Assembly: GCA_945877355.1 (NCBI GenBank)
Contig: CAMCRT010000004.1
Coordinates: 1 to 64,000, forward strand
From: an uncultured Mitsuokella sp.
Lineage (GTDB): Bacteria; Bacillota; Negativicutes; Selenomonadales; Selenomonadaceae
Length of the DNA stretch: 64,000 bases
Direction: 5' to 3'
In this document: positions 40,834 through 48,896 of the stretch, piece by piece
How positions within the stretch are numbered: the stretch's first letter is position 1
Layout: each line of letters starts with the position of its first letter
Made by a program: the position numbers and the translations under genes
The notes under the pieces: model-generated
The model's input: the letters and a program-made list of their open reading frames with translations, nothing else
Databases searched by the model: none
Told to the model about the DNA's origin: nothing

Positions 40834-41424
40834 CTATTGCCGCACAAGCGTATAGGTATTGCTTCCCCCTTCATTCATTCCATTGAAGTATGTCGTATGG
40901 TTCAGCGCGTAATATACGGCGTATGTGATGCCGCCTCCGCCATCCCGCGTCCCCACGACCTGCACGGTCCCCACCGATGGAACCTTGAAAGTGGCCGGTT
41001 CATTGCGTATCATAAAGGGATTCCCCAGGGGCTTTCCGTCCACCAGTACCTGGACATAGTCCCCATCCTCCGCCGCGTAGTCCCATATATAGAGGGTCGT
41101 CTCGCTGGCATCGGATTGGTGGGTGATCGTCAGATCCCCGCCCACATAGCCCCCGTCCTTTTCCAGCAGCCGCATCCCCGCTGGCAGCGTCGTCGACACA
41201 TGGGACTCGATGGCATCTGCCACCTCTTCTCCCTTTCCCACACTCTTCTCCCCATTCGTCAGGCCATAGACAAGAACACTGAGGAAAAACACGGCAAAGA
41301 GAATCCACGCCCCTCTTTTTATGCGTTTCGTATAGGGAGAATGCCCGCTTGTCGGCTGTTCAAAGGACTCCTCGCCTATCCCCTTGATATATTCTCTCTT
41401 CTCTGACTCTGTTTCGCGTTCCAT
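40834..41424 (-). CDS. Hypothetical single-pass membrane protein
   Basis: About 196 residues: a charged cytoplasmic N-terminus, one membrane helix (ILFAVFFLSVLVYGL) and an external domain of about 130 residues rich in beta-type sequence (DLTITHQSDASETTLYIWDY, then VPSVGTVQVVGTRDGGGGIT). I do not recognise it. Position between a 4-helix membrane protein and the PilP-like gene suggests a role in the same envelope complex. Start chosen with AAGGTG upstream; an ATG 9 codons earlier overlaps the upstream gene and lacks a ribosome site. Confidence 0.7.
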   Translation of the reverse strand: MERETESEKREYIKGIGEESFEQPTSGHSPYTKRIKRGAWILFAVFFLSVLVYGLTNGEKSVGKGEEVADAIESHVSTTLPAGMRLLEKDGGYVGGDLTITHQSDASETTLYIWDYAAEDGDYVQVLVDGKPLGNPFMIRNEPATFKVPSVGTVQVVGTRDGGGGITYAVYYALNHTTYFNGMNEGGSNTYTLVRQ

Positions 41425-41434
41425 CCTGTCACCT

Positions 41435-41845
41435 TCACTCCGCTCTGTCATATTTATGCAGCACCATGGGATTCTTTTTCAGATATATGCACATGGCGAT
41501 GCGACACCCGACCAGCTGCAACACCATCAGGATTACCGCCACCACATGACGCGTGGTGCTGACCTCCGAAAAGCCGATGGAAAGTATCGTCTCGGCAATG
41601 GAAAGGATCGCCAGATCCATCGTCAGAATCATGTTGAAGGGATAGAGCCAGGGCAGCCTGTAATAGCAACGCCGGAAGGCGGGCACGAGGCCTGTGAGCC
41701 AGAACATGAAGCTGGCATACATGAGGAGGGCAAAGCCAACCGTCGATTGGGAAAAGCCAGTCTTCAGCATACCGATGATATCCGAAAAGACAATCATGGG
41801 GATGGCAGCTATCAAGAGCAGCGTTGTCCCCAAAAGTACGCCCAA
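41435..41845 (-). CDS. Four-helix membrane protein, possibly 5'-truncated
   Basis: A 136-residue protein that is hydrophobic from its first residues (GVLLGTTLLLIAAIPMIVF) and has four membrane segments, ending YLKKNPMVLHKYDRAE. The only start in frame is TTG, overlapping the AAA gene by 34 bases. The frame continues open upstream as GGIAVLWFLG without ATG or GTG, so its natural N-terminus appears to have been lost at the same junction that truncates the AAA gene. Unknown function. Confidence 0.6.
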   Translation of the reverse strand: MGVLLGTTLLLIAAIPMIVFSDIIGMLKTGFSQSTVGFALLMYASFMFWLTGLVPAFRRCYYRLPWLYPFNMILTMDLAILSIAETILSIGFSEVSTTRHVVAVILMVLQLVGCRIAMCIYLKKNPMVLHKYDRAE

Positions 41846-43530
41846 AAACCAAAGGACGGCGATTCCGCCAGGATGACCACGAGATCGTTGCGGTTGTCCT
41901 CCATCCCCTTCACGAGGGCATCAATGGCCTCGAGACCGAAGATATCCCCTTTGTTACGGCACAGGGAGTAGGCCTCATCGATGAAGAGCACGCCGCCCAC
42001 TGCCTCGTTTATGACCCGCGTCGTTTTCACCGCCGTGTGCCCCACATACTGACCCACGAGATCGGCCCGCGTCACCTCCCGCAGCTGACCGGAGGAAAGC
42101 ACGCCGATGGCCTTGAGATACTTCGCGACGATGCGCGCGATGGTCGTCTTGCCCGTGCCTGGATTGCCGGCAAAGATCATGTGCATGGAAAGGTCCGACT
42201 TCTTCAGCCCGCGCCCCTCCCGCATCTGCTGCACCTTGTAATTCGTCTCAAGGGCCAGGACGTACTCCTTCACCTTGGCAAGGCCGATGACCTGGTCTAG
42301 CTCCGCCTTCGCCGCCTCCAGCTCCAGGGCACTGTAATTTTTCTGATACCCGGTGATATTCAGCCGCCGCCCGTCCGGAAGCAACAGGAAGAAGCCGCCC
42401 CCATGGGAGAGGGTGGCGACCGTATCCTCGGGGAGGTCCCCCCGCAGCCTCATTTCCGACAGGGCCGCATAGAGCGTGTCCTCCATATACTCCGAAAGAC
42501 CTTTGACGCCCTTTCGTGGATGATAGGCCTGGCCGATGGCCTCCCGGGCGGGCTCGGCGAAATCGATTTGCACCTGGAGATTTTTCTTGCACTTCTCCGT
42601 GAAATTTACGCAGAGGGTATAGACGAGATCCTTTATCTCCTCCTCGCGAAGGGGATCCAGCACGAGGATGTCGCCGATTTCCTTGATAAATTTATTGCCG
42701 AGGAATGTGACGAGCTTTTCCTGGGAAAACGCAGAGGTCATGATGAAGAACTTTCTGTTTGCCGTGAGCTCTGATACGAGATTCGTATTCAGGACCCCCG
42801 TCGCCTCCACCAGGCCTCCATTCATGAACATATAGCGCTGGGAAAGGTGGTAGATGCCTGTCCGCATGAGCTCCTGCAAAATCGCAAGCTGCCCCGCCAC
42901 AGCCCTGTCAATATCCTCGAATACGACACACTCCGTATCCGTATTCAGAGCCTTGTAGAGATCGCTTAAAAACAGGAGATTGGAGGAATCCATCGCATAC
43001 TCCTTCATCCTCAGGCAAGCGATCTGCGTGTGATGAAAGAGCTTCCGCTTCTTGAGAAGCATCGTGATGCACCGGACGCCATACACCTTCCCGCGGCTTT
43101 CTGGCCCCAAGATCAGGATGGAGTTCTTGGGCCGCATGTTGTTAAACCCCCGGACGTAGGGCCGCTGGAAGGCCCGGCAAAGGGCAGCCCTGTCGGCATC
43201 GGAGCCCACCCAGTAGGTCTTCAGCTCCTGGGACAGGCCAGAAAAGGCCTCCTCCGCCTTCTGTGCGGCCTTCCGCTCCTCCCGATACGAGGCAGGTGGT
43301 GCGACCTGATTGCTCTGCCCCTCTGGCGAAAGAGGTGCAGGCCTCTCAGCCGCAGCAGCCGTCGGTGCTATCTGCTGCCCTGCATTTCCCGCCCGGTGTA
43401 CCTGGGAAGGCGACTGCGCCATGCGGGAACCTTTCTGCCGCTTGGCAAAAAAGCCGCGCTCGTCGATACTCGCCTTGATCTGATACTCCGGAAACAGAAA
43501 TCGCAGCACTTCCCCTAGCCTAGCTCTCAT
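41812..43530 (-). CDS. Two-module AAA ATPase (CbxX/CfxQ type), C-terminally truncated
   Basis: A 572-residue protein. First AAA-like module is degenerate (ILILGPESRGKVYGVR in place of Walker A; VVFEDIDRA as Walker B). The second, near 455-555, is a good CbxX/CfxQ module: AGNPGTGKTTIARIVAK, VGQYVGHTAVKT, GGVLFIDEAYSL, LEAIDALVKGMEDNRNDLVV. After VILA the expected GY and the sensor/arginine-finger/lid part are missing; 17 unrelated residues (ESPSFGFWAYF and on) end the frame. SpoVK and the type VII EccA ATPase are in this family. ATG chosen with GGGAGG 8 bases upstream. Probably non-functional as an ATPase. Confidence 0.8.
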   Translation of the reverse strand: MRARLGEVLRFLFPEYQIKASIDERGFFAKRQKGSRMAQSPSQVHRAGNAGQQIAPTAAAAERPAPLSPEGQSNQVAPPASYREERKAAQKAEEAFSGLSQELKTYWVGSDADRAALCRAFQRPYVRGFNNMRPKNSILILGPESRGKVYGVRCITMLLKKRKLFHHTQIACLRMKEYAMDSSNLLFLSDLYKALNTDTECVVFEDIDRAVAGQLAILQELMRTGIYHLSQRYMFMNGGLVEATGVLNTNLVSELTANRKFFIMTSAFSQEKLVTFLGNKFIKEIGDILVLDPLREEEIKDLVYTLCVNFTEKCKKNLQVQIDFAEPAREAIGQAYHPRKGVKGLSEYMEDTLYAALSEMRLRGDLPEDTVATLSHGGGFFLLLPDGRRLNITGYQKNYSALELEAAKAELDQVIGLAKVKEYVLALETNYKVQQMREGRGLKKSDLSMHMIFAGNPGTGKTTIARIVAKYLKAIGVLSSGQLREVTRADLVGQYVGHTAVKTTRVINEAVGGVLFIDEAYSLCRNKGDIFGLEAIDALVKGMEDNRNDLVVILAESPSFGFWAYFWGQRCS

Positions 43531-43584
43531 CAAACCATCCTCCCGCCCATACTCCATTCGATTTCCATGCATAATGATACAAGT

Positions 43585-43593
43585 ATTATATCA
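43585..43593 (-). promoter_or_regulatory. Extended -10 upstream of the AAA gene
   Basis: On the minus strand TGATATAAT matches an extended -10 about 50 bases before the AAA start; no good -35 accompanies it. The rest of the 43531-43711 gap shows no gene. Confidence 0.4.
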
Positions 43594-43711
43594 AAATAAG
43601 CGGGTTTAATCCATGCCCTTCCCTGTAGATTGCACTTCTATTGAATTTGCGAAAATATGAAATCCAACATGAAACATAAGCCTTTATCTTTGCCTCGTGA
43701 ATCCGTGCAAC

Positions 43712-43739
43712 AAAAAGCCACCCTGCAAAAGGGGTGGTT
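43712..43739 (-). terminator. Terminator of the small-protein gene
   Basis: ACCACCC and GGGTGGC-type arms with an 8-base loop are followed on the minus strand by TTTTTG. It lies about 30 bases after the stop. Confidence 0.88.
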
Positions 43740-43770
43740 CAGCATCTTATTTGAGACTGGCGTATGAGTA

Positions 43771-43968
43771 TTATTTTACTGCTGACTGTCCATAGGCGAC
43801 CATCGCTCCCCTTATGTCATTCCCCACAGCAATCCAGTCGGAGGCAAGTGCATCCGCATCAGACCTATTGTGCATTTTTTTGAGCCGCGCATTGCGTACA
43901 CCAATGGGGCTAACCAGCATCTGAATCCCCTGCACAAATGATTTTCTTATTTTGTTGAGCGTCTGCAT
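43771..43968 (-). CDS. Small hypothetical protein with own promoter and terminator
   Basis: A 65-residue basic protein (MQTLNKIRKSFVQGIQMLVS, ending MVAYGQSAVK). AAGGAGAT lies 7 bases before the chosen ATG. A promoter and a strong terminator bracket it, so it is probably a real monocistronic gene. The sequence is AT-rich relative to neighbours. An amphipathic N-terminal helix is possible. Not recognised. Confidence 0.6.
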   Translation of the reverse strand: MQTLNKIRKSFVQGIQMLVSPIGVRNARLKKMHNRSDADALASDWIAVGNDIRGAMVAYGQSAVK

Positions 43969-44005
43969 GATTCTCATCTCCTTTATTGTGCATTCGTCTA
44001 GCTCT

Positions 44006-44034
44006 ATTTTACTTCTCAAGGGCTGATTTAGCAA
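44006..44034 (-). promoter_or_regulatory. Promoter of the small-protein gene
   Basis: TTGCTA and TAAAAT on the minus strand, 17 bases apart, about 40 bases before the 65-residue ORF. Confidence 0.55.
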
Positions 44035-44077
44035 GACATTTGTAGCAGTTCCCCTTTTATACGGAAAGTGTCTGCAG

Positions 44078-45322
44078 TTAGTCCTTGATTTGCAGCACTG
44101 CCTCTGCGGCACCTAGGATGCCTAGGGTGGCGTGCTCGTAGGTCAGGCCGCCCTGGAGGTAGACGTTGTAGGGCGGGCGCAGGGGGCCGTCGGCGCTGAA
44201 CTCTATGGAGGCGCCCTGGACGAAGGTGCCGGCGGCCATGATGATCTTGTCGGCGTAGCCGGGCATGTCCCAGGGCTCCGGGGCGGCGAAGGAGTCCACG
44301 GGGGAGTATTTCTGGATACCGCCGCAGAAGGCGATGAGCTTCTCGGCGGTGCCGAGCTCTATGGCCTGGATGATGTCTCCCCGCTTCTCCTCCGGGAGGG
44401 GCAGGGTCTTGTAGCCGATGTGATGGAACATGCCGGCGGCAAATATGGCTCCCTTTATAGCCTGGGATACCACATGAGGAGCCAGGAAGAAGCCCTGGAA
44501 TATGTGGCGGTTGCTCACGAGGCTCGCGCCGAGCTCGTCCCCCATGCCGGGGGCTGTGAGGCGGTAGGAGGCGAGCTCCACCAGCTCATCCCTGCCGACG
44601 ATGTAGCCGCCTGTCGGGGCGATGCCGCCGCCGGGGTTCTTGATGAGGGAGCCCGCCATGATGTCGGCACCGACGGCCGTGGGCTCCTGCACGTCGACGA
44701 ACTCCCCATAGCAGTTGTCCACGAAGCAGACGCAGTCGGGCTTCAGACGGTGGACCTCCTCGCATATCGCTGCGATATCCTCGATGGAGAGAGGCTGGCG
44801 CATGCTGTAGCCACGGGAGCGCTGAATCTCCACCATCTTCGTCTTCGGCGTGATGATATTCTTGATGCCGGCGAGGTCCACCTTGCCCTCCACCATGGGG
44901 AGCTCATTGTAGGAGATGCCAAATTCCTTTAGGGAGCCGGGGCTGGGATTGTCGTAGCCGATGACGGTCTGCATGGTGTCGTAGGGCTTGCCGGTGATAG
45001 AGACGAGCTCATCGCCGGGGCGCAGGATGCCAAATAGGACTGTCGCGAGAGCGTGGGTGCCGGAGACGAACTGGCTGCGCACGAGAGCCCGCTCGGCGCC
45101 GAAGACCTTCGCATAGAGCTCCTCCACCTTCGCCCGGCCGATATCGTCGTAGGCGTAGCCCGAGGTGATGCCAAAGTGGGCATCGGAGACGCGGCACTCC
45201 CGCATGGCGTCGAGGACCCGCAGGGTGTTCTGCTCGGCTATGGCCTCTGGGTGAGCGAGATAGGGCTGTATTTCCTTCTGGACCAGCTCCTTCGTCGCAA
45301 GTATTTTTTCTGAAAATGCCAA
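44078..45322 (-). CDS. Methionine gamma-lyase-like PLP enzyme (aluminum resistance protein family)
   Basis: A 414-residue PLP-fold protein. FGITSGYAYDDIGRAKVEEL, ALVRSQFVSGTHALATVLFG, CVCFVDNCYGEFVDVQEPTA and the lysine region IMAGSLIKNPGGGIAPTGGY match the YnbB/aluminum-resistance family of Cys/Met-metabolism enzymes. Biochemical substrate is uncertain. The TTG start is chosen because AAAGGA lies 7 bases before it; the longer open frame would run 59 bases into the glycosyltransferase gene. Confidence 0.88.
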   Translation of the reverse strand: MAFSEKILATKELVQKEIQPYLAHPEAIAEQNTLRVLDAMRECRVSDAHFGITSGYAYDDIGRAKVEELYAKVFGAERALVRSQFVSGTHALATVLFGILRPGDELVSITGKPYDTMQTVIGYDNPSPGSLKEFGISYNELPMVEGKVDLAGIKNIITPKTKMVEIQRSRGYSMRQPLSIEDIAAICEEVHRLKPDCVCFVDNCYGEFVDVQEPTAVGADIMAGSLIKNPGGGIAPTGGYIVGRDELVELASYRLTAPGMGDELGASLVSNRHIFQGFFLAPHVVSQAIKGAIFAAGMFHHIGYKTLPLPEEKRGDIIQAIELGTAEKLIAFCGGIQKYSPVDSFAAPEPWDMPGYADKIIMAAGTFVQGASIEFSADGPLRPPYNVYLQGGLTYEHATLGILGAAEAVLQIKD

Positions 45323-45347
45323 TGGTTTTTCCTTTCTATCGCAATCG

Positions 45348-46883
45348 TCAATCGATGGTGTCGCTAGCTGCTGCATAATAGGAGAATCTTTCATGGATGG
45401 CTCCAAAGAGCGCCCCTGTCAGCGCCGCTTGCCAAAAGCGCCTTTTGGCGAAGCCGTGCCGGAACGCCTCCCGGATGAAGCCCCGGGCAGCGAGGGTGCT
45501 GTGGCGAAATAGCGCTGCCTCCGGCCCCTGAGGGAGCGTCTTACCCTCCCCCTCAAGAGCCGCGAGGATCATATCCCCCTCCCCTGTCTGGTAGAGCTCA
45601 CCGGGCTGAAAGACAAGGGCCGCCTCATCAGGGCGCGTCATATCGGTAGCCGCATCCGCAAGGAGAAAGTCCAGCGTCTCCTGCTGGAAAAGGGAGGCCC
45701 CCATGGCCCGAAGCTTGTCCGGCCGTAGGCTGCTTCCCGGCATAATCCACTGGACGAAATCCCCAGTGACGCTATGGGCTAGCTCATCAAAGAGTGCGTC
45801 GATGTCGTCGTCGAGGATAAGGGCAATATCCAGCTCCTCGCTCTCCTCCTGCAGATATGCTTCGAGGTCTTCGATATTTCCCTGGGAGGAGGAGAAGACA
45901 ATGTATTCCTTTTCCGGATAGTCGGTGGAAATGGCGCTTTGAAACGACAGCTGGAAGCTCTCCAGATCCCCGAAGAATGGAAAGAGCAGGGAGATTTTCC
46001 TCCGCTGCTGGAGGAAGCGCTCCTCGGCCAGCTCCGACGCGAACTCCTCCGCAAGGGAACAGGGATTCAGGCTGCTGCGCTCCAGCAGCCCCGAATAGCG
46101 TGGCGGCTTTGCTGTGATTTCTGCAGGGACATGAAGTAGCTGGGAGGCTCGCGCCTCTGGCATAGGGGCACACTCTCCCCGCTTTAGAGCCTGATAGGGT
46201 GCGCCCCATTGGTGGGCCACATTCGTATAGCGGGTGAACTGAGCCACATTGGATAGCCAGCCCACGAGGATTTTTCTCTGGGCCTGGGCCTCGCTGCGCC
46301 AGGGAAAATGAGCGAGGAAAAGCCCCTGCACGGGAAGGGGCTCCAGAGCCCGCCCCCCGCCAAGGAGTGCGTGATGATTGCCCTGGGCCAGGGTGAGCCC
46401 CGTCGCCTCAAAGGCCTGGCGGCCGATAATGAGCTTTGGGAGTGGCTCCGCCTCATGAGCCCGCCAAAAGGTACCCCCGAAGAAAAAGACGCCGTCCTCT
46501 CCCCCAGCCTCCAGACGGGAATCGTAATAGGGCATAGCGTAGACGCCCTCGGAGGAAAGTGCTTGTAGCGCTTCCACGAGCTCTGCCACGCTAGGAGCAC
46601 ATAGAAATTCATCCGCGTCCAGCGGAAATACGAGGTCAGCCCCCGCGGCAAAGGCCCGTCGCATCATGTCCGTCATGACCTTCGCCTGGGCATGGCCCTC
46701 TCTCTGGTAGGAGAATATGCGGATTGGCAGGCCCTCGCTGCGGAGTGCCTCGAGGATTTCCCGTGTACCATCCATGCTCCGATGGTCGGTAATGTATATT
46801 TCATCGACGAGCTGAAGCGTATGGCGCACGAAGGACTCTATGGCATCCTCCTCATTTCGCACCATGGATATGGCTATTCGCAC
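45348..46883 (-). CDS. Two-domain family 2 glycosyltransferase
   Basis: A 511-residue protein. N-terminal GT2 domain: AISMVRNEEDAIESFVRHTL, ITDHRSMDGTREIL and a D-x-D in FPLDADEFLCA. From about residue 295 a second GT-A-like domain begins (ISLLFPFFGDLESFQLSFQS, then ALILDDDIDALFDELAHSV). Cytoplasmic; no membrane helix. Likely makes cell-surface glycan, by inference. GTG start after AGGGGGG. It is probably cotranscribed with the PLP enzyme. Confidence 0.88.
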   Translation of the reverse strand: MRIAISMVRNEEDAIESFVRHTLQLVDEIYITDHRSMDGTREILEALRSEGLPIRIFSYQREGHAQAKVMTDMMRRAFAAGADLVFPLDADEFLCAPSVAELVEALQALSSEGVYAMPYYDSRLEAGGEDGVFFFGGTFWRAHEAEPLPKLIIGRQAFEATGLTLAQGNHHALLGGGRALEPLPVQGLFLAHFPWRSEAQAQRKILVGWLSNVAQFTRYTNVAHQWGAPYQALKRGECAPMPEARASQLLHVPAEITAKPPRYSGLLERSSLNPCSLAEEFASELAEERFLQQRRKISLLFPFFGDLESFQLSFQSAISTDYPEKEYIVFSSSQGNIEDLEAYLQEESEELDIALILDDDIDALFDELAHSVTGDFVQWIMPGSSLRPDKLRAMGASLFQQETLDFLLADAATDMTRPDEAALVFQPGELYQTGEGDMILAALEGEGKTLPQGPEAALFRHSTLAARGFIREAFRHGFAKRRFWQAALTGALFGAIHERFSYYAAASDTID

Positions 46884-46942
46884 GGCTATCCCCCCTTTCA
46901 AAGCCTTTCCATCATATCATCTTGAAATTCTCACTGCAATAG

Positions 46943-46971
46943 AAAAATCCGAGGAGCAAATGCCCCTCGGA
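46943..46971 (-). terminator. Terminator of amt-glnK
   Basis: On the minus strand CCGAGG and CCTCGG arms around GGGCATTTGCT-type loop are followed by ATTTTTC, 18 bases after the glnK stop. Confidence 0.85.
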
Positions 46972-46988
46972 CGTTTCTCGTATAAAAT

Positions 46989-47357
46989 TTAGTGCTTTGG
47001 CTCCTCGCCGGTATCCATGACGGCCTGGTCGCCCCGGTCGCCGGTGCGGATGCGGACGGCATCGGAGAGCTGATAGACGAAGATCTTGCCGTCGCCGGGC
47101 TGGCCGGTGCGGACGGCCTTCTGGGCCACCTCCAGCACCTTTTCCACCGGGACCTCACAGACGACGGTCTCGAGCTTTATCTTCGGCACGAGATTGATGT
47201 CGTACTCCCGGCCGCGATAGACCTCTGTGTGGCCCTTCTGGATGCCGCAGCCGAAGACCTGGCTGACGGTCATGCCGAGGACGCCAATCTCATTGAGTGC
47301 CTTCTTCAGATGCTCCAGCTTGTTGGAGCGCGTGATGATTTCTACCTTTGTCAGCAT
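46989..47357 (-). CDS. glnK: PII signal protein GlnK
   Basis: A 122-residue PII protein: KVEIITRSNKLEHLKKALNE, T-loop QKGHTEVYRGREYDINLVPK with the uridylylation-type Tyr, and TGQPGDGKIFVYQLSDAVRI with the B-loop. It binds and blocks Amt according to 2-oxoglutarate and ATP/ADP. It follows amt by 10 bases, the canonical pair. ATG chosen with AGGTG upstream. Confidence 0.96.
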   Translation of the reverse strand: MLTKVEIITRSNKLEHLKKALNEIGVLGMTVSQVFGCGIQKGHTEVYRGREYDINLVPKIKLETVVCEVPVEKVLEVAQKAVRTGQPGDGKIFVYQLSDAVRIRTGDRGDQAVMDTGEEPKH

Positions 47358-47367
47358 CGTCTTCACC

Positions 47368-48684
47368 TCAATCCTTCAGGGCGCCGGTATTGGCCTGCAG
47401 CACCGTATTTGCCAGGAGTTCGCTGGAGTTCTCCAGATCCCCGAGGAGCGGGCTGCCGATGGACATGGCGCTGGCATAGCCACGCTCGCCATGCTCCACG
47501 ATATCGAGACCTGCGATTTCCTCTGTTTCGTCCACGCGGACCTTCATGAAGGAGCTGACGATCTTGAAGAGGATGTAGGAGCCGACGATGGCGAGGACGT
47601 AGGCCACCACGATGGAGATGACCTGTGCCACGAGGAGGTCGGAGCTGCCGTAGAAGAGGCCGTCGGTGCCGGCGGGGTTGACCTCCGTCGTTGCCCAGAG
47701 GCCCGTGGCGATGGCACCCCAGGTGCCACCGATGCCGTGGACGCCGAAGGCGTCAAGGGAGTCGTCGTAGCCGAGCTTTTCCTTCAGGACGGCGACAGCC
47801 ATGAAGCAGACGATGCCACCCACGAGGCCGATGATGACAGCGGGCATGGGAGCTACGAAGCCAGCGGCCGGCGTGATGGCCACGAGGCCGGCGACGCAGC
47901 CGGAAGCTGCACCGAGGAGGGTCGGCTTGCCGCTGTGGTACCACTCGGCGAGGACCCAGGAGACCGTTGCAGCAGCGGCGGCTGCCTGCGTGGTGACGAA
48001 GGCATTTGCGGCGAGGGCGTTTGCCCCGAGGGCGCTGCCGGCATTAAAGCCGAACCAGCCGAACCAGAGGAGTGCAGCACCGAGGACAGTCATCGGGAGG
48101 TTATGAGGAATCATAGCCACATCGCCGTAGCCCTGGCGCTTGCCGAGGAGAATGCAGATGGTGAGACCGGAGACGCCGGAGAGGATGTGGATGACGAGGC
48201 CGCCGGCGAAGTCAAGAGCACCGAGCTTTGCCAGGAAGCCGCCGCCCCATACCCAGTGGGCCATGGGGTTGTAGATAAATACGGCCCACAGAAGGATGAA
48301 CACGGCGAAGGCCGCGAAGCGCATGCGCTCGGCAAAGGCGCCGGTGATGAGGGCCGGCGTGATGACGGCGAACATGCACTGGAAGGCAACGAAGGCGAGC
48401 TCCGGAATCGTGCCGCCGTCGAGGACCTGGAGGCCGACGCCTGCGAGGCCGATCTTATCGAGCTGGCCGATGAAGCCATTCACGTCCGTACCGAAGGTCA
48501 TGGCGTAGCCGAGGATTATCCACTCGACGGAAATCATCGCTACGATGAAGAAGCTCTGCATGATGGTGGTGAGCACGTTCTTGCTGCGCACCATGCCGCC
48601 GTAGAAGAAGGCAAGGCCTGGTGTCATGACGAAGACCATGGCGGCGCTTATGAGCACCCAAGCTGTATCGCCTGTGTCGATCAT
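47368..48684 (-). CDS. amt: Ammonium transporter Amt
   Basis: A 438-residue channel with 11 hydrophobic segments. FVMTPGLAFFYGGMVRSKNV, the first pore His in GLVIHILSGVSGL and the second in DAFGVHGIGGTWGAIATGLW are present. The ATG (MIDTGDTAWVL) has AAAGGAT upstream. It is preceded by a long leader with tandem terminators. Confidence 0.97.
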   Translation of the reverse strand: MIDTGDTAWVLISAAMVFVMTPGLAFFYGGMVRSKNVLTTIMQSFFIVAMISVEWIILGYAMTFGTDVNGFIGQLDKIGLAGVGLQVLDGGTIPELAFVAFQCMFAVITPALITGAFAERMRFAAFAVFILLWAVFIYNPMAHWVWGGGFLAKLGALDFAGGLVIHILSGVSGLTICILLGKRQGYGDVAMIPHNLPMTVLGAALLWFGWFGFNAGSALGANALAANAFVTTQAAAAAATVSWVLAEWYHSGKPTLLGAASGCVAGLVAITPAAGFVAPMPAVIIGLVGGIVCFMAVAVLKEKLGYDDSLDAFGVHGIGGTWGAIATGLWATTEVNPAGTDGLFYGSSDLLVAQVISIVVAYVLAIVGSYILFKIVSSFMKVRVDETEEIAGLDIVEHGERGYASAMSIGSPLLGDLENSSELLANTVLQANTGALKD

Positions 48685-48733
48685 AGGTATCATCCTTTCA
48701 AAGGAACAAGATTCATAGGGCTCCATATCCTCG

Positions 48734-48788
48734 AAAAAGCGTCCGCACGCAGGGGATCTCTATTCCCTGTATGCGGACGCCTTTGTCC
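48734..48788 (-). promoter_or_regulatory. Proximal leader terminator overlapping an AAAGGC hexaloop hairpin
   Basis: On the minus strand GCGTCCGCA and TGCGGACGC form a 9-bp stem (with further CAGGG/CCCTG pairing inside) followed by TTTTTC: an intrinsic terminator about 50 bases before the amt start. Its 5' arm overlaps a small hairpin GGAC-AAAGGC-GTCC (48775-48788). The two folds exclude each other. Confidence 0.75.
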
Positions 48789-48810
48789 TTTTGAATATGG
48801 ATTTGAAGCG

Positions 48811-48887
48811 ACAAGAAAACAGAAAAACCCCGCAAATCTGGTACCATGATTTGCGGGGCGCCTTTGCCTCAGTTGCTGTTTTCTTGT
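48811..48887 (-). promoter_or_regulatory. Distal leader terminator with AAAGGC hexaloop, inside an outer inverted repeat
   Basis: On the minus strand CCCCGCAAATC and GATTTGCGGGG (11 bp) followed by TTTTTC form an intrinsic terminator. Its 5' arm overlaps the hairpin GGC-AAAGGC-GCC (48857-48868). The element is enclosed by a perfect 12-base inverted repeat ACAAGAAAACAG / CTGTTTTCTTGT (48876-48887 with 48811-48822). Confidence 0.78.
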
Positions 48888-48896
48888 GATGTGGAT

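Noticed and set aside
41454-41852. A 132-codon frame overlapping the four-helix membrane protein on the same strand
   Set aside because: It is the third frame of the same DNA, His/Arg-rich without membrane segments or ribosome site.
44078-45406. The longer start for the PLP enzyme, reaching into the glycosyltransferase gene
   Set aside because: The TTG with AAAGGA upstream fits better and avoids the overlap.
47227-48849. A 540-codon open frame opposite amt-glnK
   Set aside because: It runs across both real genes and the leader and has an acidic/His-rich shadow composition with no motif.
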